From positions 1 to 64,000 of the forward strand of contig JANQKF010000015.1 in NCBI GenBank assembly GCA_028281285.1: DNA of 64,000 bases, read 5' to 3'. The notes beneath the pieces are model-generated. The model worked only from the letters and a program-made list of their open reading frames with translations, did not search any database and was not told the DNA's origin. This DNA is from Cyclobacteriaceae bacterium (GTDB lineage: Bacteria; Bacteroidota; Bacteroidia; Cytophagales; Cyclobacteriaceae). The position numbers and the translations under genes were made by a program. This document shows, in pieces, positions 19,901-28,375 of the stretch (position 1 is the stretch's first letter; each line of letters opens with the position of its first letter).

Positions 19901-22900
19901 GAGACTTTTGACTGTTCAAACATCGGACAAAACATTGTTACATTGACCGCAACGGATACCTACGGCAATTCTACTGCTAAGACAGCAGTCGTCACTGTAG
20001 TTGATGATATTGATCCTGTTGTAATTGCTCAGGATGTGACGGTTGTATTAGACGCGTCCGGCAATGGAACGCTAACCGTTGCTGAAGTAGACAATGGCTC
20101 CTATGATAACTGTGATTTGACTTTGAGCATTGATCCTCTGAGTTTTGACTGCGATGATATTGGAACAACTGTTACTGTCACGCTGACTGGGGTAGACGGA
20201 AGTGGCAACAGTGCTTCTGCCGTGGCCAATGTTACCGTTGTCGACAATACTCCTCCCATCATTGTCGCTCCAAATATCACGTTGGCGCTGGATGAAGAGG
20301 GTAATGCAGTAATAGTCGCTGAGGAAATTGGAAATGGCTCTACAGACAACTGTGGAATTGGCAGTTATTCATTGGACAAAACAGAATTTGACTGTGATGA
20401 TCTCGGTAATAACACAGTCACTCTTACAGTTACTGACATTCATGGCAATGTTTCCACTCAAACCGTTACGATAAACGTGGTGGACGTAACGGCTCCTGAA
20501 GTAGAAGTCCTGGATGCTACGGTTAGCTTAGACGAAAATGGAAATGCTTCAATTGAGCCTGGCGATATTCTTTCCTCTTATGTAGAAGAGTGCACAGTTG
20601 AAGCCTACAGTAGTAATAATCATGCAGTATGGTTAAGCAAGTACACTGCTTCAAATGCTAATGCAAATTTCTTCTTCGATGAGAACGGGGGGACTTTGAT
20701 GCAGTTCAATGATGGCACCGCAACAGTGACTGGAATCATTGTCAACAAAAATGATCCTAATGATTCATGGGCAGTTCAACTCAATTTGGCCGAAAGACGA
20801 AACTGGGACGAATGGTCTGCTCTTGGAAGAAGCTGGAAAGGAAACGCAAGTAAGGTTGGTGAAAACTACAAGGATTGGACCTTCTACATTATGGACACTA
20901 ATCCTTCGAATCCGACCACTCTTACCGGACTTGGTTCGAACACAGGAAAGGTGAAAACATTGAGTCATAAGCCGGCAAATTACAACTACGGATTCCAAAT
21001 TGGTGAAGCCGCAAATGATAAAAATACTGACTTCGGAATGTCAGGCTGGTTCACCTACGAAAATGATCAAGGTAATTTTGTTCAAGGCGATTTCAACTTG
21101 AAAATTACATCATGCATTCTTACTACAGGTGATGGTGTATGCGGTAAAGAAGTAATAACGATAGATAAAACTGATTTTGACTGTACTGAAGCTGGTGCTA
21201 ATACGGTTACTGTGACTGTGACCGATGAAAGTGGCAATACCACAGTTGAAACTTCTACTGTGACCATTGTAGACGACATGCCTCCAGTTGTTCCTACTAA
21301 TGATCTGACTGTTGTTTTAGACCAGAATGGAAATGGGTCCATTACAATTGAGCAGGTTGATGCCGGAGCTTATGACAATTGTGAATTCACTCTTGTGCTA
21401 AGTAAAACAGAATTTGACTGTAGTGATCTCGGTGAAAATACAGTTACACTAACTGGAACAGATATTAACGGCAATGTCACCACATCAACTGCCACAATAA
21501 CAGTAGTAGACAATCAATTGCCTGTTGTGATGACCAATAATATTATCGTTGCTCTGGACGATGATGGTAATGCCTCAATTACAATAGAGGATATTGACAA
21601 TGGGTCTTATGATAATTGCGACCTGACCCTTGAACTTGATAAACTCAATTTTGATTGTGATGATATTGGTCAAAACACGGTAACATTGACTGGAACGGAT
21701 GCCGCTGGAAATGTGGTGAGCGAAACTGCCATTGTTACTGTTGAAGATACTACCCCTCCTGTCGTTTACACTCTGGCTCCTAGTTATTTCCTTGATGCCA
21801 ATGGTCAGGTAATCATCGATCCTAATGACCTATTGAAGTGGGTTGGCTCTGGTCGGGGAGGAGGTGAAATCACCAACGATAATTGTGGAATTGTTTCAGT
21901 GGAGGTGAGTAAGACAGTATTCGATTGTAACGACACTGGTCAGAATACAGTGACTGTCACCGTTACAGATGCTTCAGGAAACAGCACTACGGCCACTACC
22001 GTGGTGACTATTGGAGATAATACCCCTCCTACAATTATTGCTGAAGATGCAACTATTGAACTGGATGCGAACGGAATCGCTACTCTAGATCCAGCGATAA
22101 TTGATGGAGGAAGCTATGATAACTGTGGAGTTACACTTACGGTAGATCAACCTACTTTCAGCTGTGACAACTTAGGGCCTAATACTGTCACTCTAATCGG
22201 TACAGATCCTTCAGGACTTACAACTACTGCCACTGCTACAGTTACAGTGGTTGATAACATTGCACCAACAGTTGTCACCCAGAACATCACTGTCACTCTG
22301 GACAACAATGGTGAGGCTGTGATTGAAACGAAGGACTTATTGGTGGTATGTGACGATACTGACCTACCTGATGATAATAATGGAGGAGGACCTGTGGGCG
22401 AAACCGTACCAGGAGCAGGTGACGAATACAAAGAGATCACTACAGTTGCGGATATTCCGTCATGTACTAGTGATAACTGTCAAATCGCCTCTATTTCAGC
22501 AAGCAAAAAAGAATTCAATTGTAATGACCTGGGTCAAAATATAGTTACCGTTACCGTTACAGATGCAAGTGGCAATACGACTACTTCGACAGCAGTTGTC
22601 ACAGTTGTAGATGAAACAGCACCAACCATTGTTGCGCAGGATTTGACCCTGAGCCTCGATGCCAATGGTCAGGCTTCAATTACTCCAGATCAGGTCGATA
22701 ATGGCACTAGCGATAATTGCGATTTCACCTTGTCTCTCGACAAAGAAAACTTCGATTGTTCAAATGTTGGAACCAATGTAGTTACCCTCACAGCTACTGA
22801 CGGAAGTGGAAATACCTCAGTAGCTACAGCGACAATCACGATTGTAGATGATATCACACCTACTGTAATTGCCCGAGATGTTACAGTTTATCTTGATGAA

Positions 22901-25900
22901 AATGGCAATGGCGTGTTGACAGTTGACCAAGTAGATAATGGATCATATGATAACTGTGACATCACTTTAAGCATAGACAGAACTGATTTCAGTTGTAGTG
23001 ACATCGGTGAGAATAATCCTATTGTTACATTAACTGGTGTTGATCCGAGCGGGAATACAGCTTCAGCTACAGCCACAGTCACGGTTATTGACAACTCTGC
23101 TCCGACAGTTGTGACACAAAATATTACCGCAGCTTTGGACGCCACGGGCAACGCCATTATTTCCAGCACTCAAATAAACAATGGGTCTTCTGATAATTGT
23201 GGAATTTCATCTATAACTCTTGACAAGACTGAGTTTGATTGTGATAACCTTGGTGATAATACTGTGACTCTCACGGTAACGGATGTAAATGGAAACACAT
23301 CGACAGAGACTGCTACCGTAACAATAGTAGACAATATTGCTCCTACTGTGATTGCTCAGGATATTACGGTTTCTCTTGATGATTCAGGAAATGCAAGCAT
23401 CACTGTTGACCAAATAGATAACGGATCTTCAGACAATTGCGACATCACTTTAAGTCTTGATAAACTTAACTTCTCATGTGAGGATATTGGTACGAATACG
23501 GTAACACTTACAGGTGTCGATCCGAGCGGAAACAGTTCTTCGGCAACCGCTACGGTTACTGTAGTTGATGATACTGCTCCTGTAATCAACCCGCAGGACA
23601 TTACGGTCGCCTTGGATCAGGCAGGTGAGGCTTCAATCGGAGTCATAGACGTATTGAGTGAGTGGGGCAAGAATTGTGAAGTATCAGCAGCTTCAGGTGA
23701 CGGACATGCGGTTTGGTTAAGCAAATACATCAACAACAGTCAAAATGTGGATTTTGTCTTTGATAGCAATGGAGGAACCCTTACCGAATATTCCGATGGA
23801 ACGGCTACTATAACGGGTACAATTGTTAGTACCATTAATAGCAACGACAGTTATCAAGTGAACTTGTTCTTGTCCAATGGCGTGAATTGGACTGATTGGT
23901 CAGCGATGGGAAGAAGCTATAAGGATGAGAATGGTCATGCCAATGGAAATCACGTTGACTGGACCTACTACATCATGGATCCTGCTCAACCGAGCACACT
24001 TACAGGTTTGGGTGATAATGCTGGTGAAACCAAAGTATTGAACCACATGCCTTCAAGCTACTACTATGGCTTCCAGGTAGGCGTTGGTGCCAATAACAAA
24101 AACCCTGGCTATGGAATTTCCGGATGGTTTAGCTATACCAATGATCAAGGAAATGAGGTTCAGGGAGATTTTAACCTTGACATTGATAACTGTGAAATCA
24201 CTACTGGTGGTGGAAACTGCGGAGTGGAAATTGTAACCATTGATCAACCCGCATTCGACTGTGATAATCTCGGAACAAATACTGTAACTATTACTGCCAC
24301 TGATGCTTATGGTAACACAAGTACAGCGACAGCGACCGTAACTATTACGGACGATATTGCACCTACTGTGCTCACAAAGAATATCACAGTTTCACTTGAC
24401 GAAAGTGGAAACGTGTCAATTTCACCTGAAGATGTAGACAACGGATCTTCTGATAATTGTAGCCTCACATTAAGCTTGGATCAACTAAGTTTTGATTGTG
24501 ATGATGTTGGACAAAATACCGTTACACTTACCGGTACTGACAATAGCGGTAATACTGCTAGTGCTACCGCGGTAGTGACCGTTGAGGACAACATCAATCC
24601 TACAGTAATTACTCAAAACATTAGCGTTAGCCTTGATGCCAACGGTTCTGTGACCATATCTGCAAGCCAAATTGACAATGGTTCTTCTGACAACTGTGAA
24701 ATTGGCTCCATCACGCTGGATAAGGCCACTTTTGATTGTGAAGACTTAGGAGATAATACGGTAACGTTGACAGTTGTTGACTCTAATGGAAATCAATCGT
24801 CAGCAACTGCGACAGTAACTGTTGTAGATGATATCGACCCCGTTGTGATCACTCAGGACATCACTATCGCCCTTGATGCGAATGGCAATGCCACCATAAC
24901 TACAAATCAGGTAGATAACGGTTCTTATGACAATTGTGATTTGTCATTAAGCCTTGATAAAGTCAATTTCTCTTGTGATGATTTGGGTGAAAACACCGTA
25001 ACACTATCAGGTGAGGATTCCAGTGGAAACACAGGTTCTGCAACAGCAAAAGTGACTGTTGTAGACAACTCGGCTCCAGTAATTAGTGGAATGCCTTCAA
25101 ACCTTGTTTATCAGGAAACAGACACAGATTGTGGTCAGACGATCACTTGGACTACTCCTACCGTGACCGACAATTGTGATGTAACTGTCACCAGCTCACA
25201 CAATTCCGGAGATTTCTTCCCTGTAGGAACTACAACCGTAAGTTATACAGCTACAGACAATTCTGGTAATCAGACCGTGGAGTCGTTTACAGTTGAAGTT
25301 GTTCCGGTTGCCCTCGAGATTTCATTAAGCCCATCAGTTTTCAACACTGATGAAGGTTATAACATCAGCTGTGAAGGGGCAGCAGATGGTTCGATTGATG
25401 CTTCAATATCTGGAGGATGCTCACCTTATTCAATCAGTTGGAGTAATGGTAGCACGGACGAAGATATTTCAAATCTAGGGCCAGGAACTTATTCTGTGAC
25501 AGTAACGGATGCCAACGGCACGTCAGCAACAGCCCAGGTGACCCTTACAGAACCTGATGAGCTGGGAGTGGCGATGGCAATGACGCCAAGGAAGACTATA
25601 GCTGAGTATGGTGAAATGCACACCATCTATCTTGGTTACGGTGAGCAGTACGCCATGATCGAGGCGAACGCCTACGGAGGCAATGAAGGATATACCTATG
25701 ATTGGTCGCCTAGTACTGAAATACTTTGTGAGGATGAGAATGTAATTACAGTGGCCCCAGAAGTTACTACTACTTATACTGTGGTAGTTACTGATGCCAA
25801 CGGTTGCACCACTACCGAAGAATTTACCGTAAATGTTGTGGATGCAAGGTGTGTTACCAACGACAACACGCAACTTGGGGATGCTCTCCTGCCGGGAATC

Positions 25901-27907
25901 GATGATCCTCTTATCACAGGAAACGCTGGTGAAAACCAAGTTTCAAAAGAAGCACTTGATTTATTCAATACAAGAGATAAGGAGACTCAGCATGGAAAGG
26001 GCAGCGAATCTGACTCTGGATGTGACTGTGAAGGCAAGATGCAAAACTTCACGGTTAAGTATACCGGATTCTCTGGGCTAACTGTACGTGCACATGACAA
26101 ATACAAAAATGTAATCCAAACGTTCTACAATGTCCAATTTGGAGACGAACTGAAGATTAATGGTTTCGGTAGCAAAGGTGAACTTGATAGTAAAACCTAC
26201 CTCTCCATCTTCAGGTTCTATCAGGAAGTCCATACCTCTTGTTCTGAGGATATTCTAGGCAATGTTTATGGCCCATTTACCGTGATCAGCTATACTGATG
26301 GTAAGGGCAACTATTGTGACGGCTCTGGCAATTCCGATGATAGTGAAGATGACGGAGATGACGATGACGACTCCAAGGATGATGACGATGACGATAAGGA
26401 TGGTCCTAAGGGAGACGATGATGACAAAGGCGGTAAGGACGATGATGATGACAAGGACTCCAAGGATGATGACGATGACGATAAAGGCGGCAAGGACGAT
26501 GATGACGATAAGGACTCCAAGGATGATGACGATGATGACAAAGGCGGCAAGGACGATGACGATGATGATGGAGACGATGACGGGTCTTGCCAATGTGAAG
26601 GCAAAATGCAGAACTTCACCGTACGTTATACTGGCCCATCAGGCATCCAAATAAAGGCCTACGATAAAAAGAAGAAGAAAGTAATTGCTACGTTCAATAA
26701 TGTGAATTATGGTGATGAACTTACCGTCAACGGATTCAGCAGCAAGGGACAATTGGATTCTAAAACCTATCTGAAAATTGGATCGAAATACTATAAAGTA
26801 CATACTTCTTGCTCCGAAGATATTTTAGGTGATGCGTTTGGTCCATTCGAGGTAATCAGCTACACAGATGGCGAAGGCAGCTACTGTGACGGCTCTGGTC
26901 ATGGCGGTGACAATGGTGGAGGAGATGATGACGATGATGACGGAAAAGGTGATGACGATGATGATGACGGAAAAGGTGATGACGATGATGATGACGGAAA
27001 AGGTGATGATGATGACGATGACGGAAAAGGTGATGATGATGACGATGACGGAAAAGGTGATGATGACGATGATGATGATGATGATGGAGACGATGATGGG
27101 TCTTGCCAATGTGAAGGCAAAATGCAGAACTTCACACTCATCTACCGAGGAGCTTCAGGTGTTACTGTAAATGCTTACAAGAAGAAAGGTGGATTGTTAA
27201 AGACCTATACAAACGTTCAGTCTGGTGATCACCTGATCTTCGAAGGATTTGATCACAAAGGTCGTTTGGATTCCAAAACTTATGTTGAGGTTGAAGGCGG
27301 CACGAGGTACGAAGTCCACACTTCATGTTCTGAACAAATCATTGGAAAGATTTATGGACCGTTCGAAGTGTTCAGCTATACCGATGGAGAGGGAAGTTAC
27401 TGTGAAGGTAATCCTGATGGCGACATTGAGGTATGCGGAACTACCATCCCACAATGGCATGGAAAAATTACAATGTGCTACAATGGACAGACCATTTGTG
27501 TACCGAAATCCAGAGTTTACTGGTATCTCGAAAGGGGAGGTAGCTTAGGAAGTTGTGAAATCGTTGACCCAGGAAATGTTGCTGGTGGATTAATTGATGT
27601 TGAAGAGGGAGTTGTAAATAGAGTTGAAGAAAGAGCAACAGTTCCGAACGTTCAACTTTCTGCTTATCCTAACCCAACCACCGACAAAGCGACCATCAAC
27701 TTCACAGTTAATCAGGCTGGTCCTGTAGCAGTTAATGTTTACAGTACGGACGGTCTCCTGGTGGGCAAGCTTTATGAAGGTGATGCGGAAGCTAACACTA
27801 ACTATACACTGGTATTCGAGCCGGGAGATGTGGCCAATGGAGTGTACCTGGTTCGACTTCAAACTGCCGGATATATAAGAAACTTGAAATTATTAGTTAA
27901 GAGATAA
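16946..27907 (+). CDS. Giant T9SS-secreted repeat protein (Ig/HYR-like repeats, SprB-like and PKD-like domains, triple C-terminal domain, type A sorting domain)
   Basis: Signal peptide after MMYNFVNFSPRKRGIALVLFALACVVQPITAQ; tandem repeats of the form APTVVTQNITVxLDxxGxAxIxxxxIDNGSSDNCxxTLSLDKxxFDCxDLGxNTVTLTxTDxxGNxSxATATVTVVD; C-terminus YPNPTTDKATINF...GVYLVRLQTAGYIRNLKLLVKR. Confidence 0.93.
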   Translation: MMYNFVNFSPRKRGIALVLFALACVVQPITAQDSSLDQNDGISLNSEAPTIITQDITVQLGSSGTVSISPSQVDNGSFDPAGSLTLSLDISSFDCSNLGPNIVTLTGTNGLGESQSAQATVTVEDLIAPTVVTQSLTATISGGSYTIDPNDLLKFTGGRGGRGSRGSPITSDNCGIASVSASPATLSVLNLGMNIITVTVTDAAGNSSSGQTVVYLEDNDYPTAIAQDIEVELDENGLATITTDDIDNGSFDNGGINNMFLDKTTFDCMNLGVNEVTLTVIDYLNRTSTATAIVTVKDVTPPDVVTKDLTISLGEDGTYEIDPLDLLVICEDADIMISTGGPTGETEPGMGSAIDYFFVEEPTCTKDNCSITDVSVSIETFDCTHLGVNVVTVTVKDRSGNTSTATATVTVVDDIFPTVQTKNATVTLDQSGNASITVADVDDNSFDNCDITLSLDRLNFTCADVGDQVVTLTGVDPTGNSSSATAVVTVVDEAPPVAIAQPVTLTLDVNGTATLTASQVDNGSNDSCTGVTLSIDKASFDCSNLGDNVVTLTVTDGGGNAASVTTTVTIVDDLTPTVLTKNATISLDEDGNASITIVDIDNGSSDNCDLTLSLDKLNFTCDDLGQNTVTLTGVDGSGNTASATAVVTIEDNLPPSLQTLAPNYFLGPDGTFTIDPNDLLKWTSSGRGSRGGDITEDNCGIASMVVSKTVFDCNDIGQNLVTVTVTDAAGNSATATTLVTIGDNTLPTVIAQDATLELDENGMAVLDPALIDGGSYDNCDITLTVSPPTFSCDDIGVNTVTLIATDASGLSSSATATVTVVDNIAPEVVTQNITVVLDENGEAHIESRDLLVVCDDEFIPDDPNDGGSTGETVPGSGLDNYYYTTPVSLEGCTRDNCRINKIETSKLKFYCNDLGENVVTITVTDASGNSTTATAVVTVVDQTPPTVETKNISVSLDANGSVSITADDIDNGSSDNCDFTLTLDKETFDCSNIGQNIVTLTATDTYGNSTAKTAVVTVVDDIDPVVIAQDVTVVLDASGNGTLTVAEVDNGSYDNCDLTLSIDPLSFDCDDIGTTVTVTLTGVDGSGNSASAVANVTVVDNTPPIIVAPNITLALDEEGNAVIVAEEIGNGSTDNCGIGSYSLDKTEFDCDDLGNNTVTLTVTDIHGNVSTQTVTINVVDVTAPEVEVLDATVSLDENGNASIEPGDILSSYVEECTVEAYSSNNHAVWLSKYTASNANANFFFDENGGTLMQFNDGTATVTGIIVNKNDPNDSWAVQLNLAERRNWDEWSALGRSWKGNASKVGENYKDWTFYIMDTNPSNPTTLTGLGSNTGKVKTLSHKPANYNYGFQIGEAANDKNTDFGMSGWFTYENDQGNFVQGDFNLKITSCILTTGDGVCGKEVITIDKTDFDCTEAGANTVTVTVTDESGNTTVETSTVTIVDDMPPVVPTNDLTVVLDQNGNGSITIEQVDAGAYDNCEFTLVLSKTEFDCSDLGENTVTLTGTDINGNVTTSTATITVVDNQLPVVMTNNIIVALDDDGNASITIEDIDNGSYDNCDLTLELDKLNFDCDDIGQNTVTLTGTDAAGNVVSETAIVTVEDTTPPVVYTLAPSYFLDANGQVIIDPNDLLKWVGSGRGGGEITNDNCGIVSVEVSKTVFDCNDTGQNTVTVTVTDASGNSTTATTVVTIGDNTPPTIIAEDATIELDANGIATLDPAIIDGGSYDNCGVTLTVDQPTFSCDNLGPNTVTLIGTDPSGLTTTATATVTVVDNIAPTVVTQNITVTLDNNGEAVIETKDLLVVCDDTDLPDDNNGGGPVGETVPGAGDEYKEITTVADIPSCTSDNCQIASISASKKEFNCNDLGQNIVTVTVTDASGNTTTSTAVVTVVDETAPTIVAQDLTLSLDANGQASITPDQVDNGTSDNCDFTLSLDKENFDCSNVGTNVVTLTATDGSGNTSVATATITIVDDITPTVIARDVTVYLDENGNGVLTVDQVDNGSYDNCDITLSIDRTDFSCSDIGENNPIVTLTGVDPSGNTASATATVTVIDNSAPTVVTQNITAALDATGNAIISSTQINNGSSDNCGISSITLDKTEFDCDNLGDNTVTLTVTDVNGNTSTETATVTIVDNIAPTVIAQDITVSLDDSGNASITVDQIDNGSSDNCDITLSLDKLNFSCEDIGTNTVTLTGVDPSGNSSSATATVTVVDDTAPVINPQDITVALDQAGEASIGVIDVLSEWGKNCEVSAASGDGHAVWLSKYINNSQNVDFVFDSNGGTLTEYSDGTATITGTIVSTINSNDSYQVNLFLSNGVNWTDWSAMGRSYKDENGHANGNHVDWTYYIMDPAQPSTLTGLGDNAGETKVLNHMPSSYYYGFQVGVGANNKNPGYGISGWFSYTNDQGNEVQGDFNLDIDNCEITTGGGNCGVEIVTIDQPAFDCDNLGTNTVTITATDAYGNTSTATATVTITDDIAPTVLTKNITVSLDESGNVSISPEDVDNGSSDNCSLTLSLDQLSFDCDDVGQNTVTLTGTDNSGNTASATAVVTVEDNINPTVITQNISVSLDANGSVTISASQIDNGSSDNCEIGSITLDKATFDCEDLGDNTVTLTVVDSNGNQSSATATVTVVDDIDPVVITQDITIALDANGNATITTNQVDNGSYDNCDLSLSLDKVNFSCDDLGENTVTLSGEDSSGNTGSATAKVTVVDNSAPVISGMPSNLVYQETDTDCGQTITWTTPTVTDNCDVTVTSSHNSGDFFPVGTTTVSYTATDNSGNQTVESFTVEVVPVALEISLSPSVFNTDEGYNISCEGAADGSIDASISGGCSPYSISWSNGSTDEDISNLGPGTYSVTVTDANGTSATAQVTLTEPDELGVAMAMTPRKTIAEYGEMHTIYLGYGEQYAMIEANAYGGNEGYTYDWSPSTEILCEDENVITVAPEVTTTYTVVVTDANGCTTTEEFTVNVVDARCVTNDNTQLGDALLPGIDDPLITGNAGENQVSKEALDLFNTRDKETQHGKGSESDSGCDCEGKMQNFTVKYTGFSGLTVRAHDKYKNVIQTFYNVQFGDELKINGFGSKGELDSKTYLSIFRFYQEVHTSCSEDILGNVYGPFTVISYTDGKGNYCDGSGNSDDSEDDGDDDDDSKDDDDDDKDGPKGDDDDKGGKDDDDDKDSKDDDDDDKGGKDDDDDKDSKDDDDDDKGGKDDDDDDGDDDGSCQCEGKMQNFTVRYTGPSGIQIKAYDKKKKKVIATFNNVNYGDELTVNGFSSKGQLDSKTYLKIGSKYYKVHTSCSEDILGDAFGPFEVISYTDGEGSYCDGSGHGGDNGGGDDDDDDGKGDDDDDDGKGDDDDDDGKGDDDDDDGKGDDDDDDGKGDDDDDDDDDGDDDGSCQCEGKMQNFTLIYRGASGVTVNAYKKKGGLLKTYTNVQSGDHLIFEGFDHKGRLDSKTYVEVEGGTRYEVHTSCSEQIIGKIYGPFEVFSYTDGEGSYCEGNPDGDIEVCGTTIPQWHGKITMCYNGQTICVPKSRVYWYLERGGSLGSCEIVDPGNVAGGLIDVEEGVVNRVEERATVPNVQLSAYPNPTTDKATINFTVNQAGPVAVNVYSTDGLLVGKLYEGDAEANTNYTLVFEPGDVANGVYLVRLQTAGYIRNLKLLVKR
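17083..25070 (+). repeat. About 27 tandem ~75-115 aa Cys-paired beta-sandwich repeats within the giant CDS
   Basis: Direct count of repeat starts of the form x[AP]PxVxTxxxTxxLD; each unit usually carries DNC...FDC (CX12-13C). Confidence 0.9.
26924..27058 (+). repeat. 27-bp coding minisatellite, 5 tandem copies (DDDDDDGKG)
   Basis: Copies at 26924, 26951, 26978, 27005, 27032, differing only in GAT/GAC choice. Confidence 0.95.
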
Positions 27908-27931
27908 CCCTTTTTACCAATCAATCAGGAG

Positions 27932-27961
27932 AAAAGCCAATCGAAATGATTGGCTTTTTTT
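27932..27961 (+). terminator. Rho-independent terminator of the giant gene
   Basis: AAAAGCCAATC-GAAAT-GATTGGCTTTT perfect 11-bp stem with T tract. Confidence 0.92.
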
Positions 27962-28000
27962 CATAATTTGGAATCAACAATGTTCATTGAATAAGTAGCC

Positions 28001-28375
28001 ATGGAACTCACCCCGGATAATAAATTAAGGAAGTTGATTGTTGTTGGTGATCGCGTATTGATAAGGCCGAAGAAGTCACCTGATAGAACGGAAAGCGGTC
28101 TCTATCTACCTCCTGGCGTTCAAGAAAAAGAAAAGGTTCAGACGGGTTATATTCTAAAGGTTGGTCCTGGTTATCCCTTACCAATGCCTATGGAAGAAGA
28201 CGAACCATGGAAAGACAATGACGAAAAGATCAAGTATATCCCTTTACAGGCTGAAATCGGAGATATGGCCATTTTCTTACAGAAAGGAGCTCTTGAGGTT
28301 ATCTATGAAGGGGAAAAACTGTTCATCGTTCCCCAATCGTCTATATTGATGCTGGAACGCGAAGAAGATCTTTAA
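28001..28375 (+). CDS. GroES-family (Cpn10-like) co-chaperonin paralog
   Basis: VVGDRVLIRPKKSPDRTESGLYLPPGVQEKEKVQTGYILKVGPG and AEIGDMAIFLQKGALEVIYEGEKLFIVPQSSILMLE. Confidence 0.82.
   Translation: MELTPDNKLRKLIVVGDRVLIRPKKSPDRTESGLYLPPGVQEKEKVQTGYILKVGPGYPLPMPMEEDEPWKDNDEKIKYIPLQAEIGDMAIFLQKGALEVIYEGEKLFIVPQSSILMLEREEDL

Noticed and set aside
18232-24670. Multiple minus-strand ORFs of 60-100 aa within the giant gene
   Set aside because: Low-complexity Ser/Thr/Val translations that mirror the repeats; no starts or motifs of real genes.
17083-25070. Possible CRISPR-like or mobile repeat array
   Set aside because: The repeats are in-frame protein domains of ~230-350 bp with divergent DNA, not short identical repeats with unique spacers.
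26255-27141. Antisense Ser-rich and Ile/Val-rich ORFs opposite the poly-Asp linkers
   Set aside because: Artefacts of GAT/GAC repeats read on the other strand (ATC/GTC); no independent coding evidence.
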